The notes: generated by a model from the letters alone, not told the origin. Positions 1 through 10,255 are shown, counted from the first letter of the stretch. The stretch is 64,000 nt of DNA from Dryocola sp031988645 (GCF_051307045.1 NZ_CP150452.1:744001-808000); one strand, 5' to 3'. Numbers and translations: made by a program.

Positions 1-222
1 GCGGCGAACCGCGCGCGTATGGTAAGCGATATCTTCTACGGTTACCGGCAGCGTAGAGTCGTGCCCCTGAACCGTCATCCCTAACGAATCGCCGACCAGC
101 ATTACGCCGATGCCCTCTTCGGCAAACAGTTTGGCAAAGCTGAAGTCATAGGCGGTGATGGTGGCGAATTTGCGTTGAGCCTGTTTCCACTGGCGCAACT
201 GAGACATGGTGGTTGGTTTCAT
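1..222 (-). CDS. panB: Ketopantoate hydroxymethyltransferase, partial (N-terminal 74 residues)
   Basis: PanB transfers a hydroxymethyl group from methylenetetrahydrofolate to 2-oxoisovalerate, the first committed step of pantothenate and CoA synthesis in the cytoplasm. Only the first 74 codons are present; the gene runs off the left edge. The visible part starts MKPTT and contains GDSLGMTVQGHDSTLPVT, which holds the metal-ligand Asp45 of the family. The ATG is preceded by AGGGA. It lies downstream of pcnB-folK on the same strand, as in E. coli, and a panBCD operon would continue outside the window. No anomaly is seen in the visible part. Confidence 0.95.
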   Translation of the reverse strand, partial: MKPTTMSQLRQWKQAQRKFATITAYDFSFAKLFAEEGIGVMLVGDSLGMTVQGHDSTLPVTVEDIAYHTRAVRR

Positions 223-292
223 GGCAGTCCCTGGATTGGAAGAGTGAGGGAGTGTAATTGATGGCTACTTTAACAAAGGAAAAGGTTCGGCG

Positions 293-773
293 TTACCAGT
301 AAGTAATGCCCGCGCGGGAAAGCGTCGCGAGCACGTCGGCGACGCGCAGGCCTTCCGGGAAGGCGCAGTCGGGGGCGATTTCTATCAGCGGCACCAGCAT
401 AAATGCCCGGTTTTTCATATCGTAATGGGGCACGGTCAGGCGCGGCGTGGAAAGGGTTAACTCGCCGAACAGCATGATGTCGAGATCCAGCGTGCGCGGC
501 CCCCAGCGTTCAGCTTTGCGCACGCGGCCCTGCTCAAGCTCAATGCGTTGAGTATGATCAAGCAGCGCCTCGGGGGACAGTTCTGTTTCCAGCGCCACCG
601 CGGCGTTCAGATAATCCGGCTGATCCTGCGGGCCCGAGCGGGGGAGTACGATAAAAAGAAGAAGTGGCGACCACCCGACTTTGCGGAATGGCCGCGATGG
701 CGTTAAGCGCGCGGGCAACCTGCTCCAGCGGCGACGCCTGATTGCTGCCCAGCGCGATATACGCCAGCGTCAT
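293..773 (-). CDS. folK: HPPK, 6-hydroxymethyl-dihydropterin pyrophosphokinase, frameshifted
   Basis: FolK transfers pyrophosphate from ATP to 6-hydroxymethyl-7,8-dihydropterin in folate synthesis. The N-terminal part (MTLAYIALGSNQASPLEQV) reads to TPPLGP and the remainder (DQPDYLNAAVALET to the end) is in the next frame, including the family motif RWGPRTLDLDIMLFG. The break is at 630-635, where GGGCCC stands for an expected GGGCC. Span 481 nt is 3n+1; removing one C gives 159 residues, the E. coli length. The ATG overlaps the pcnB stop by four bases (ATGA), so the two are translationally coupled. The gene is essential in E. coli, so I treat the break as a sequence error. Confidence 0.9.
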
Positions 774-2167
774 GCAGCTCCTCCGCTGCGCGGCGCACGT
801 TTGCGCGGGCGGCGATGGCGACGACGCGCCGCGGGCTCATCACCCAGATCGTTGAGCATATCTTTCTGCGCAGGCGGCGCGGCGACCTGGAATTCTCCCC
901 ACCATTTGGTCAGGCGCAGCAGCTCCTGGTTGTTTTCCACTTCGGCGCGCAGGGCCAGCAGATCGTAGGCGGCGCGGAATTTAGGATGCTCCATCAGCTT
1001 CCAGGCGCGCTTGCCCTGGCGGCGCGACAGGCGCAGCTGCAGGCTCCAGATATCGCGTACCAGCGTCGTAATACGTTTTGGAATCGCCAGCGCGCGGCAG
1101 GCTTCATCCAGCACTTCGTTCATCGCCAGGGCGAAGGCGTCCATATAGGCGAGGCCGCTTTCCTGGGTGAGCTTTTGCGCCATCTCCAGCTGCGGATACC
1201 AGAACATGGCGGAGAACAGGAAGGCCGGGTTAACGCGCATCTCATTGTGAATGCGGTTATCGGTGTTCTTTAACACCTGAGCGATGATGTGCTCCATCGG
1301 GCTGTCGCCCTGCTCGGTGAAGTAGCGGGTGATAATCGGGAATAGCGGCTGGAACAGCTGGTATTCGCGCAGCAGTTCATAGGTTGCGTAGCCGTGGCCT
1401 GCCTGCAGCAGCTTGAGGGATTCCTCAAACAGGCGCGCCGGAGGCACATCGTTAATCAATGTAGCCAGGCGTGGAATAGGCTCGCCGGATTCCGGGCTGA
1501 TGGTCATATTCAGCTTGGCCGCAAAGCGGACCGCGCGCAGCATGCGCACCGGATCTTCACGGTAGCGCGTTTCCGGATCGCCAATCAGGCGAATCACGCC
1601 GTTGCGTAAATCGCGCAGGCCGCCGACGTAGTCGCGGACTGAAAAATCCGCCACGCTGTAATAGAGGCTGTTGATAGTAAAATCGCGACGCTGGGCGTCT
1701 TCTTCGATGGAGCCGAAGATGTTATCGCGCAACAGCATGCCGTTTTGACCGGTTTGCGAGGTCTGACGATCGGCTTTTTGCTCTTCGTGGTGGCCGCGGA
1801 AGGTGGCGACTTCGATGATTTCCGGCCCGAACATCACGTGCGCAAGACGGAAACGACGGCCCACCAGGCGGCAGTTGCGGAACAGTTTACGTACCTGATC
1901 CGGCGTGGCGCTGGTTGTGACGTCGAAATCTTTCGGTTTTTTGCCAAGCAGAAGGTCACGAACGCCGCCGCCGACAAGGTATGCCTCGTAGCCGGCTTTA
2001 TTCAGACGATAGAGCACCTTGAGGGCATTTTCACTGATATCTTTGCGGGAGATAGCGTGCTGGTCACGCGGAATGACCGTGATTTGCGGGAGATCTTCGC
2101 TCTCCTGCGCCACAACATCATCGCGGTTAAGCACCTTGCGGCAAAAATTAGCGACTCGGGTAAAAAT
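770..2167 (-). CDS. pcnB: Poly(A) polymerase I, ATT start
   Basis: PcnB adds 3' poly(A) tails that mark RNAs for decay, including plasmid RNA I, and so affects plasmid copy number. The protein has the nucleotidyltransferase signature LVGGGVRDLLLGKKPKDFDV near residues 65-85 with the catalytic Asp pair DFD, the tRNA-nucleotidyltransferase-like RNA-binding part, and a basic Arg-rich tail. I place the start at an ATT codon (2165-2167) encoding IFTRVANF, preceded by GAGGTGG at 2171-2177. This gives 465 residues, the same as E. coli, where AUU initiation of pcnB is established. An in-frame TTG seven codons upstream (position 2188) is possible but has no such ribosome site. Confidence 0.93.
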   Translation of the reverse strand: MFTRVANFCRKVLNRDDVVAQESEDLPQITVIPRDQHAISRKDISENALKVLYRLNKAGYEAYLVGGGVRDLLLGKKPKDFDVTTSATPDQVRKLFRNCRLVGRRFRLAHVMFGPEIIEVATFRGHHEEQKADRQTSQTGQNGMLLRDNIFGSIEEDAQRRDFTINSLYYSVADFSVRDYVGGLRDLRNGVIRLIGDPETRYREDPVRMLRAVRFAAKLNMTISPESGEPIPRLATLINDVPPARLFEESLKLLQAGHGYATYELLREYQLFQPLFPIITRYFTEQGDSPMEHIIAQVLKNTDNRIHNEMRVNPAFLFSAMFWYPQLEMAQKLTQESGLAYMDAFALAMNEVLDEACRALAIPKRITTLVRDIWSLQLRLSRRQGKRAWKLMEHPKFRAAYDLLALRAEVENNQELLRLTKWWGEFQVAAPPAQKDMLNDLGDEPAARRRHRRPRKRAPRSGGAA

Positions 2168-2177
2168 AGTCCACCTC
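2165..2177 (-). promoter_or_regulatory. pcnB: Ribosome binding site and AUU start of pcnB
   Basis: On the minus strand GAGGTGG (2171-2177) is followed after three bases by ATT. The strong Shine-Dalgarno next to a weak codon matches the translationally limited arrangement known for E. coli pcnB. Confidence 0.75.
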
Positions 2178-2224
2178 GGCAGTGTCAATCATTAGGGACA
2201 AAAAAAACAGCGGCTAATCATAGC

Positions 2225-3121
2225 TCAGTGCGGGGCATTTGAGAATGACGTATTCGTTTGCATAGCTAATGGCACCTTTGCAAGCGACCATTTTTCCACC
2301 GCTTCGCTTAGCAGGCCCTCAAGCGTGAGGTCCTGCCAGGGGGTAATAAGCGGCTGGTTTAAAAAAGTTAAAGCCGCGGCCAGCGCCGGACGCGGGTCGC
2401 CCTGCGGCAGGGCGGGGGCATGGTTTTGCTTGGATAATTTATTGCCCTGCTCGTTTAGCGCCAGCGGCAGATGAACGTATTGCGGCACGCGCCAGCCAAA
2501 CTGCTGATACAGGGAAATTTGCCGTACTGTGGGTTCGATTAAATCGGCGCCGCGCACAATTTCGGTTACGCCCTGGTAATTATCATCCACCACCACGGCG
2601 AGGTTATAGGCAAACAGCCCGTCGCGGCGGTGGATAATAAAATCTTCCCGCGCCAGATGTTCGTCGGCCACTAACCGGCCGCGCAGGCGATCCTTAAAAC
2701 TTAATACCGGCTGGCGCTGCACCAGACGCATCGCTGCGTTTTCCGGCCCGTGGTTTAACGTTCGGCAATGGCCGTCGTAAAAACCGCCGATCTGCTGAAT
2801 GCGGCTGCGGGTACAGGTGCAGTAATAGCTTAAGCCGCGCTGGCGCAGCCAGGCGAGCGCTTCACGGTAGGCCTCATGGCGCGCGGACTGCCAAAGCACT
2901 TCGCCGTCCCAGCGCAGGCCGTAGTGGTCAAGCTGGCGCAAGATTGTCCCGGCGGCGCCGGGTACTTCGCGCGGCGGGTCGATATCTTCGATACGAACCA
3001 GCCACTGACCCTGATTTGCGCGCGCCTGCAAATAGCTGCCAAGGGCGGCAATCAGCGAGCCGAAATGGAGTTCGCCCGAAGGCGAGGGGGCAAAACGCCC
3101 GATGTAATGAGGAGCCGTCAT
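2225..3121 (-). CDS. gluQ: Glutamyl-Q tRNA(Asp) synthetase
   Basis: GluQ (YadB) is a shortened glutamyl-tRNA synthetase paralogue that attaches glutamate to the queuosine base at position 34 of tRNA(Asp) rather than to the 3' end. It carries the class I ATP-binding motif PSPSGELHFGS at residues 12-22, a CTC zinc-site pair near residue 100, and the KMSKS-like KLSKQN near residue 230; it lacks the anticodon-binding domain of true GluRS. The start chosen is the ATG at 3121 (MTAPHYIGRF), giving 298 residues. Upstream in-frame codons to 3310 would run through the dksA terminator and are not credible. It follows dksA, as in E. coli. Confidence 0.94.
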   Translation of the reverse strand: MTAPHYIGRFAPSPSGELHFGSLIAALGSYLQARANQGQWLVRIEDIDPPREVPGAAGTILRQLDHYGLRWDGEVLWQSARHEAYREALAWLRQRGLSYYCTCTRSRIQQIGGFYDGHCRTLNHGPENAAMRLVQRQPVLSFKDRLRGRLVADEHLAREDFIIHRRDGLFAYNLAVVVDDNYQGVTEIVRGADLIEPTVRQISLYQQFGWRVPQYVHLPLALNEQGNKLSKQNHAPALPQGDPRPALAAALTFLNQPLITPWQDLTLEGLLSEAVEKWSLAKVPLAMQTNTSFSNAPH

Positions 3122-3137
3122 GAGTCTACAAATAATT

Positions 3138-3160
3138 AAGGCGGGAGAGACTCCCGCCTT
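3138..3160 (-). terminator. Rho-independent terminator after dksA
   Basis: A perfect 10 bp stem, AAGGCGGGAG with CTCCCGCCTT around a 3-base loop, is followed on the minus strand by AATTATTT. It sits between dksA and gluQ. Confidence 0.85.
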
Positions 3161-3185
3161 TGGAATGTTGTGAAATTGCGGGCCG

Positions 3186-3641
3186 TTAGCCGGCCATCTG
3201 TTTTTCGCGAATTTCTGCCAACGTTTTGCAGTCGATACACAAATCAGCTGTCGGACGAGCTTCAAGACGACGAATACCAATTTCAACGCCGCAGGATTCG
3301 CAGTAGCCAAAATCTTCGTCTTCTACTTTCTTGAGCGTCTTTTCGATCTTCTTGATCAGTTTACGTTCGCGATCGCGGTTGCGCAGTTCCAGGCTGAACT
3401 CCTCTTCCTGGGCGGCACGGTCTACCGGATCCGGGAAGTTAGCGGCTTCATCCTGCATGTGCGTGACGGTACGATCAACTTCATCCATAAGTTGGTTACG
3501 CCAGGCTTCAAGTATACGCCTGAAGTGCGACAGCTGGGCTTCGTTCATGTATTCTTCGCCCGCTTTCTCCTGGTACGGCTCCACCCCAGCGATGGCGAGG
3601 ATACTCAGGGACGATGTTTTACGCTTTTGCCCTTCTTGCAT
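3186..3641 (-). CDS. dksA: RNA polymerase-binding transcription factor DksA
   Basis: DksA binds the secondary channel of RNA polymerase and with ppGpp reprograms transcription in the stringent response. The 151-residue product has the coiled coil with the acidic tip PDPVDRAAQEEE (Asp71 and Asp74 in E. coli numbering) and a C4 zinc finger, CESC near residue 114 and CIDC near residue 135. The start at 3641 (MQEGQKRKTSS) matches the E. coli length exactly; six extra upstream codons to 3659 are not needed. A 190-base upstream gap separates it from sfsA. No anomaly. Confidence 0.97.
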   Translation of the reverse strand: MQEGQKRKTSSLSILAIAGVEPYQEKAGEEYMNEAQLSHFRRILEAWRNQLMDEVDRTVTHMQDEAANFPDPVDRAAQEEEFSLELRNRDRERKLIKKIEKTLKKVEDEDFGYCESCGVEIGIRRLEARPTADLCIDCKTLAEIREKQMAG

Positions 3642-3832
3642 GTTGCTTCTCCTTAACACGCACTATCGGTCCCCTGTCGGGGGAAAATCAGGCCGCTATA
3701 AATAGCAGATGCTTTTCAGGATGGCAATTATATAAATTCCTCTCTTGACAACCCTGTGAAGAAAAGCGTATTTACGCGAGCGGCCAGAACACAAAACATA
3801 CAATACGTTAACTGCTCTTTATAAAGGTAACG

Positions 3833-4537
3833 TTATAAACAGACAGGCAACGGCGAAGTTAGAGTAAGCCCTCTGGCAGAAAGTTCTGCCCGGCGGGCAA
3901 TTATTTCTACCCCGCATTCCTGCGCCTCGCACAAAAGTTGCGCATATTTTGCGTCGATGTGGCGTGCCGGTGAGACACGAGTGATAGCGGAATGTAATAC
4001 CGCAAACAGCAGCACTGCGCGCTCTCCATGCATAACCACGCTCATCAATTCCCGCAGATGCTTCTGCCCGCGAAGGCTGACGGCGTCCGGGAAAAAGCCA
4101 CTTCCCTGTTCGGATAACGTGACTGATTTCACTTCAATATAGCAGTTAACTTTATTATCCGCCTGCAGCATAAAATCGATGCGGCTGCGCTCCGCGCCGT
4201 ACTTCACCTCGCTAAGGATTTCCGTATAACCGCTTAATTCCGCCAGCCGGTTTTCCTTCAGCGCTTCCCTGACGACGTTATTTGCCTGCAGCGTATTCAC
4301 ACAGATAAAGTCGCCGGTCTGCGTCTGCGTCAGCTCCCAGGTATGGGCGTACTTGCGCTTTAAATTCGCCGACGTCGAATACCAGACGGTATCGCCAGGC
4401 GTTGCGCAGCCGGTCATGGCGCCGGTATTCGGGCAGTGAAGCGTCAGTAATTCGCCGGCGGGGGTGAGGACATCGGCCAGAAAGCGTTTATAACGTTTAA
4501 TCAGCGTGGCGGGCTGTAGCGCCGGGACAAATTCCAT
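3833..4537 (-). CDS. sfsA: Sugar fermentation stimulation protein A, DNA-binding
   Basis: SfsA is a small nucleoid-type DNA-binding protein; in E. coli overexpression raises maltose metabolism with CRP*, and the fold resembles restriction-type nucleases. The product has 234 residues, the E. coli length, with conserved LHCPNTGAMTGC near residue 33 and YIEVKSVTL near residue 140, an Asp/Glu-x-Lys arrangement typical of that nuclease fold. The ATG follows the stop codon of thpR directly, without a gap, so the two are probably one transcript. The physiological role is poorly defined. Confidence 0.93.
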   Translation of the reverse strand: MEFVPALQPATLIKRYKRFLADVLTPAGELLTLHCPNTGAMTGCATPGDTVWYSTSANLKRKYAHTWELTQTQTGDFICVNTLQANNVVREALKENRLAELSGYTEILSEVKYGAERSRIDFMLQADNKVNCYIEVKSVTLSEQGSGFFPDAVSLRGQKHLRELMSVVMHGERAVLLFAVLHSAITRVSPARHIDAKYAQLLCEAQECGVEIIARRAELSARGLTLTSPLPVCL

Positions 4538-5078
4538 CTACTCTTCCTTATTATTTAGCCGCCAGCGCTCCAGCGGCTGGTAGCGGGTGCGCCCTCGGGC
4601 GTAAACCGACTCGTAAAGCACAAACTCGTCGACTTTAAACTGCCAGCGAAAGTTGGGCGGCGGCAGGGGCACGGCGCGGGTCACGTTACGATACAGCGTC
4701 ACATGAGGATGAAACGGCTGCGGGCTTTGATAACAGCCGTTTCTGGCCGCCTGAGCGCGCAGCATATTGGCCAGCTGAATCAGGCCGAGCGACGCATGGC
4801 GCGGGCCCAGCCAGATCACCCGTGAACGCACCCACAGCCCGGCGTCATCCAGCGTCAGCGTAAATTCTGGCTGGCGGATACGGCCGGCGAGCCGGCACAG
4901 CGCTTTTTGCTTTTCGCCGCTCACGTCGCCAAGAAAAGCGAGCGTCAGATGCAGGCTGGCCGCGGCGACGGGACGTCCGGGCCTCTGCGGAAAAATTTTC
5001 GGCGCGCCAGGCGATAATCTGCCGCTGCGCCTCGGCGGGCATCTCGAGGGCGAAGAACAGTCGGCGGGTGTCGGCCAT
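4538..5078 (-). CDS. thpR: RNA 2',3'-cyclic phosphodiesterase / 2'-5' ligase, frameshifted
   Basis: ThpR (LigT) belongs to the 2H phosphoesterases and opens 2',3'-cyclic phosphates or joins 2'-5' RNA linkages. The start MADTRRLFFALEMPAE reads to ENFSAEA; the rest (SGEKQKALCRLAGRIRQP onward) is in the next frame. The break is at 4979-4983, where the coding strand has GAGGCCCGG for GAGGCCGG. With one C removed the bridge reads AEAGRPVAAASLHLTLAFLG, restoring the first HxT motif; the second is FHPHVTLY near residue 128. Corrected length is 179 residues. It is divergent from hrpB and directly abuts sfsA. Confidence 0.88.
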
Positions 5079-5151
5079 AGTTGTCTCTCGGTTAAGATTT
5101 TGCGGGATGCTACAATGCGCGACTGCGTATGTTAACCCTTTGGAGCTGTTT

Positions 5152-7585
5152 GTGTCGTCATTACCGGTCGCTGCGGTGTTACCCGATGTTCTTCACGCGC
5201 TTAAGCATTCGCCGCAGGTGCTGCTCAACGCGCCTACCGGGGCGGGGAAATCCACCTGGCTTCCGCTGCAGATTCTTAAATCCGGCGTCGTCGACGGGCG
5301 CATTTTGCTGCTGGAACCGCGTCGTCTGGCGGCGCGCAACGTTGCGCAGAGGCTGGCTGAACTGCTTGGTGAAAAACCCGGAGAAACGGTTGGCTACCGG
5401 ATGCGCGCCGAAACCTGCGTTGGGCCGGATACGCGGCTTGAGGTGGTGACGGAAGGCATTCTGACCCGCATGATCCAGCAGGATCCGGAGCTTAACGGCA
5501 TCGGGCTTGTGATCCTCGATGAATTTCACGAGCGCAGCCTGCAGGCCGATCTGGCCCTCGCGCTGCTGCTGGACGTCCAGCTCGGCCTGCGCGACGATCT
5601 TAAGCTGCTGATCATGTCGGCCACGCTTGATAACCAGCGCCTGCAGCGCTGTCTTCCCGAGGCGCCGGTTATCAGCTCCGCAGGACGCGCTTACCCGGTG
5701 GAACGCCGCTACGTTCCGCTTGCCGCCCACCAGCGCTTCGACGAAGCGGTGGCCGTTGTCGTGGCAAACCTGCTGCGCGAAGCCTCCGGCTCGCTGCTTG
5801 TATTCCTGCCGGGCGTGGGTGAAATTCAGCGCGTGCAGCAGCAGCTTGAGGAGCGTATAGCAAGCGACGTGCAGCTTTGCCCGTTATACGGCGCCCTGAC
5901 GCTTAGCGAGCAGCGTAAGGCGATTCTCCCGGCCCCTGCCGGTACGCGTAAGGTGGTGCTGGCGACCAATATTGCCGAAACAAGCCTGACCATCGAGGGT
6001 ATCCGGCTGGTGGTGGACTGCGCGCTGGAGCGCGTGGCGCGCTTCGACGTGCGCTCGGGGCTGACGCGGCTGGTCACGCAGCGCACCAGCCAGGCTTCCA
6101 TGACCCAGCGCGCCGGCCGCGCCGGGCGTCTTGAGCCCGGCATATGTTTACATCTCACCAGCGCTGAGCAGGCGGAACGGGCGGCCGCGCAGAGCGAACC
6201 CGAAATCCTGCAAAGCGACCTCTGCGGCCTGTGGCTTGAGCTTTTACAGTGGGGCTGTCAGGACCCGAAGCAGCTGACCTGGCTGGATATGCCGCCTGCG
6301 GCTAATCTTCACGCGGCGCGCACGCTTCTGCGTCGGCTCAACGCGCTGGACGAGCAGTATCGCCTGACACCGACGGGCCGGAAAATGGCGCGTCTGGGCA
6401 ACGATCCTCGCTTTGCCGCCATGCTGGTCGCCGCCAGAACGCCCGACGAGCAGGCGACGGCCGCGCGCCTGGTGGCGATTCTGGAAGAGCCGCCGCGCGG
6501 CCAGGACGGCGATTTACGTAACGCTTTCGGCCGCCGCCAGGAAAACTGGCAGCAGCGCGCAAACCTGCTTCTGAAGCGTTTTAAACAGCCGCGGCGGACA
6601 GGCAGATATCGATTTAGCCGGCCCTTTGCTCGCGCGGGCTTTTGCCGACCGTATTGCCCGCAGGCGCGGGCAGGAAGGGCGCTACCAGCTGGCTAACGGC
6701 CTCGGGGCGATGCTCAATCAGGATGACCCCCTGACCCGCTACGAATGGCTGATAGCGCCGCTGCTTTTGCAGGGCAGCCAGAGCCCGGACGCGCGTATGC
6801 TGCAGGCTTTACCGCTGGATATCGAGGCGTTAGCCGCAGGCGTGCCGGAACTGCTGACCCAAAGCGACTCCGTAGAATGGGACGAAGCGCAGGGAACCTT
6901 AAAGGCGTTCCGCCGCACGCAGATTGGCCAGCTGGTGATCAAAGTGCAGCCGCTGGCAAAACCTACGGAAGATGAGCTGCATCAGGCGATGCTAAACGGC
7001 ATTCGCGACCGCGGGCTCGGCGTGCTGAACTGGACGCCGCAGGCGCAGCAGCTGCGCATCCGTCTGGCCTGCGCCGCCAGATGGCTGCCGGAATACGACT
7101 GGCCTGACGTCAGCGAGGAAGCGCTGCTGCGGGAGCTGGATAGCTGGCTGCTGCCGGAAATGCACGGCATACACTCGCTGCGCGCTTTAAAAAAAATCGA
7201 TATTATCCGGGCGTTACAGAACCTGCTTGACTGGAGCTTACGTCAACGTCTGGATAGTGCGCTGCCAACTCATTACACTGTGCCGACCGGAAGCCAGATT
7301 GCTCTGCGCTATGATGAAGAGAATCCGCCCGTGCTGGCGGTGCGCATGCAGGAGATGTTTGGCGAAGCGCAAACCCCGGTCATAGCCGAAGGGCGAGTGC
7401 CGCTGGTGCTTGAGCTGCTCTCACCCGCGCAGCGTCCTTTGCAGATTACGCGTGATTTAACCGCCTTCTGGAAGGGGGCGTACCGGGAAGTGCAAAAAGA
7501 GATGAAGGGACGCTATCCGAAACATGTCTGGCCGGACTCGCCGGCAACAACGCCGCCGACGCGGCGTACAAAGAAGTATCAATGA
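5152..7585 (+). CDS. hrpB: ATP-dependent RNA helicase HrpB, frameshifted
   Basis: HrpB is a DEAH-type helicase of the DHX family without a known essential role. It shows Walker A APTGAGKST at residues 27-35, the box II motif DEFHERS near residue 119, SATLD (motif III) and QRAGRAGR (motif VI), then the helicase-associated and C-terminal domains. I choose GTG at 5152 (VSSLPVAAVLP) with GGAG seven bases upstream. The frame changes between 6586 and 6594 (CAGCCGCGG), where an RGG segment matching the family moves to the next frame. Span 2434 nt is 3n+1; the corrected protein has 810 residues. This is the only break in the window not in GGCC. Confidence 0.9.
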
Positions 7586-7665
7586 CTTTGAGAGATTTCT
7601 TCTTTCGCTGAGGGCGGAAGAAAGGAGAATCAGGCCGTGCGCCTCATTATTTGGTGGAGAAAGCA

Positions 7666-10208
7666 ATGGCGGGGAATGACCGCGAACCTATTGGACGTAA
7701 AGGGAAACCAGCTCGTCCGGTAAAAGAGAAGGTGAGCCGTCGTCGACTCAGGGAAGAAGAGTATGACGACTACGACGATGATTATGATGATGAGGAACCG
7801 ATGCCGCCACGTAAGGGGAAAGGAGGCGGTAATGGCCGTCAGGGGCGTAAAAAACACCGCTGGCTATGGTTCTTATTGAAGCTGTTTGTCGTCTTTGTGG
7901 TGCTGTTCGTGATTTACGGCGTCTACCTGGATCAGCAGATCCGCAGCCGCATCGACGGCAAAGTCTGGCAGCTGCCGGCGGCGGTGTACGGCCGCATGGT
8001 GAACCTTGAGCCGGACATGCCGTACAGCAAAAAAGAGATGGTTAATCTGCTGGAGGCCACCCAGTATCGCCAGGTCACGCGCATGACGCGTCCGGGCGAG
8101 TTTACCGTGCAGGCCCAACAGCATCGAGATGATCCGTCGTCCGTTTGATTTCCCGGACAGCAAAGAAGGGCAGATCCGCGCTCGTCTGGTGTTCGACGGC
8201 GATCATCTGGAATCTATCCAGAATATGGACAGTAACCGCAGCTTCGGTTTCTTCCGCCTCGATCCGCGGCTGATAACCATGCTGTCGTCGCCAAACGGCG
8301 AGCAGCGCCTGTTTGTGCCGCGCACGGGCTTCCCGGATCTGCTGGTCGATACGCTGATCGCCACCGAAGACCGTCATTTCTATGAGCATGACGGGATCAG
8401 CGTTTACTCTATCGGCCGCGCGGTGCTGGCGAACCTGACCGCAGGACGCACGGTGCAGGGCGCGAGTACGCTGACGCAGCAGCTGGTGAAAAACCTGTTC
8501 CTTACCAGTAAAAGAACCTACTGGCGTAAGGCGAACGAAGCGTACATGGCGCTCATTATGGACGCCCGCTACGGTAAAGATCGTATTCTGGAGCTGTACC
8601 TGAACGAGGTCTATCTCGGTCAGAGCGGCGATAACGAAATTCGCGGCTTCCCGCTGGCAAGCCTCTACTACTTTGGCCGCCCGGTGGAGGAGCTGAGCCT
8701 CGATCAGCAGGCGCTGCTGGTGGGCATGGTGAAAGGCGCGTCGATCTACAACCCGTGGCGTAACCCGAAACTGGCCCTCGAGCGCCGTAACCTTGTGCTG
8801 CGCCTGCTGCAGGAACAGAAGGTTATCGATCAGGAGCTGTACGACATGCTGAGCGCCCGTCCACTGGGCGTGCAGCCGCGCGGCGGGGTGATTACGCCGC
8901 AGCCTGCGTTTATGCAGATGGTGCGTAACGAGCTGCAGGCGAAACTGGGCGACAAGGTTAAAGACCTCTCCGGCGTGAAGATCTTTACCACCTTCGACTC
9001 GGTTTCTCAGGACGCGGCGGAAAAAGCCGTCAGCGAAGGCGTGCCGGCGCTGCGCGCCTCCCGTAAGCTGAAGGATCTTGAGGCGGCGATGGTTATCGTC
9101 GACAGGTATACCGGCGAGGTTCGCGCGATGGTCGGCGGGGCGGAAGCGCAGTTCGCCGGCTTCAACCGCGCGATGCAGGCGCGTCGTTCAATCGGTTCCC
9201 TGGCGAAACCGGCGACCTATCTGACGGCGCTCAGCAAGCCGGACAGCTATCGCCTGAATACCTGGATTGCGGATGCGCCGATTTCCCTGCGCCAGCCAAA
9301 CGGCCAGGTCTGGTCGCCGCAGAACGACGATCGTCGCTTTAGCGGACAGGTTATGCTGGTGGATGCGCTGACCCGCTCCATGAACGTGCCAACCGTTAAC
9401 CTGGGTCTGGCGCTTGGGCTGCCGGCCGTAACCGAGACCTGGACTAAGCTTGGCGTGCCGAGAGATCAGCTTAACCCGGTTCCGGCGATGATTCTGGGCG
9501 CGCTGAACCTGACGCCGATTCAGGTTGCGCAGGCGTTCCAGACTATCGCCAGCGGCGGTAACAGAGCCACGCTGTCCGCGCTGCGCTCGGTGATTGCGGA
9601 AGACGGAACGGTGCTGTATCAGAGCTTCCCACAGGCGGAGCAGGCGGTTCCCGCGCAGGCGGCCCTATATGACGCTCTACACCATGCAGCAGGTAATGAA
9701 CCGTGGTACCGGCCGCGCGCTGGGCGCCAAATATCCTAACCTGCACCTGGCCGGTAAAACGGGCACCACGAACAACAACGTGGATACCTGGTTTGCGGGC
9801 ATCGATGGTAAAGAAGTGACCATCACCTGGGTTGGGCGCGATAACAACCAGCCGACCAAGCTTTACGGCGCGAGCGGCGCTATGGCGCTCTACCAGCGCT
9901 ATCTGGCAAACCAGACGCCGATTCCGCTGACGTTAACGCCGCCGGAAGATATCGTCGATATGGGTGTGGATGACGCGGGCAACTTCCAGTGCGCAGGCGG
10001 CGCGACGCGTACGCTGCCGGTCTGGACGACCAATCCGGATGCGCTGTGCCAGCAGAGCCTGCAGCAACAGCAGAACAATAATCCGTTCGATCAGTCGTCC
10101 GGCGAACCTCAGCAGCCGACGCAGCAGCAACAGCAACAGCAGCCTCAGCAGCAGGAAAAAAGCGATGGCGTTGCCGGCTGGATTAAGGACATGTTCGGCA
10201 GTAACTGA
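7666..10208 (+). CDS. mrcB: Penicillin-binding protein 1B, bifunctional, two frameshifts
   Basis: PBP1b polymerises and cross-links peptidoglycan at the outer face of the inner membrane, activated by LpoB. An acidic, Asp/Tyr-rich cytoplasmic tail (residues 28-45) precedes one membrane segment near 66-86, the UB2H domain, the GT51 glycosyltransferase (TEDRHFYEHDG), and the transpeptidase with SIGSLAKP and KTGTTNNN. The C-terminal tail is rich in Gln. Frames change at 8112-8116 (GGCCC, expected GTGCAGGCCAAC) and 9661-9665 (GGCCC, expected GCGGCCTAT). Two bases removed give 846 residues, close to 844 in E. coli. Start at 7666 (MAGNDREPIG) with TGGAG upstream. Confidence 0.93.
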
Positions 10209-10226
10209 TTTGCGCCAAATGTCATC

Positions 10227-10255
10227 AAAAACCCCCGTATGTAACGGGGGTTTTT
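10227..10255 (+). terminator. Rho-independent terminator after mrcB
   Basis: A perfect 12 bp stem (AAAAACCCCCGT with ACGGGGGTTTTT, 5-base loop) ends in a T-rich run, just before the fhuA promoter region. Confidence 0.9.

Noticed and set aside
3122..3310. N-terminal extension of GluQ to 3310
   Set aside because: It would translate the dksA terminator hairpin and the end of dksA; the ATG at 3121 gives the family length.
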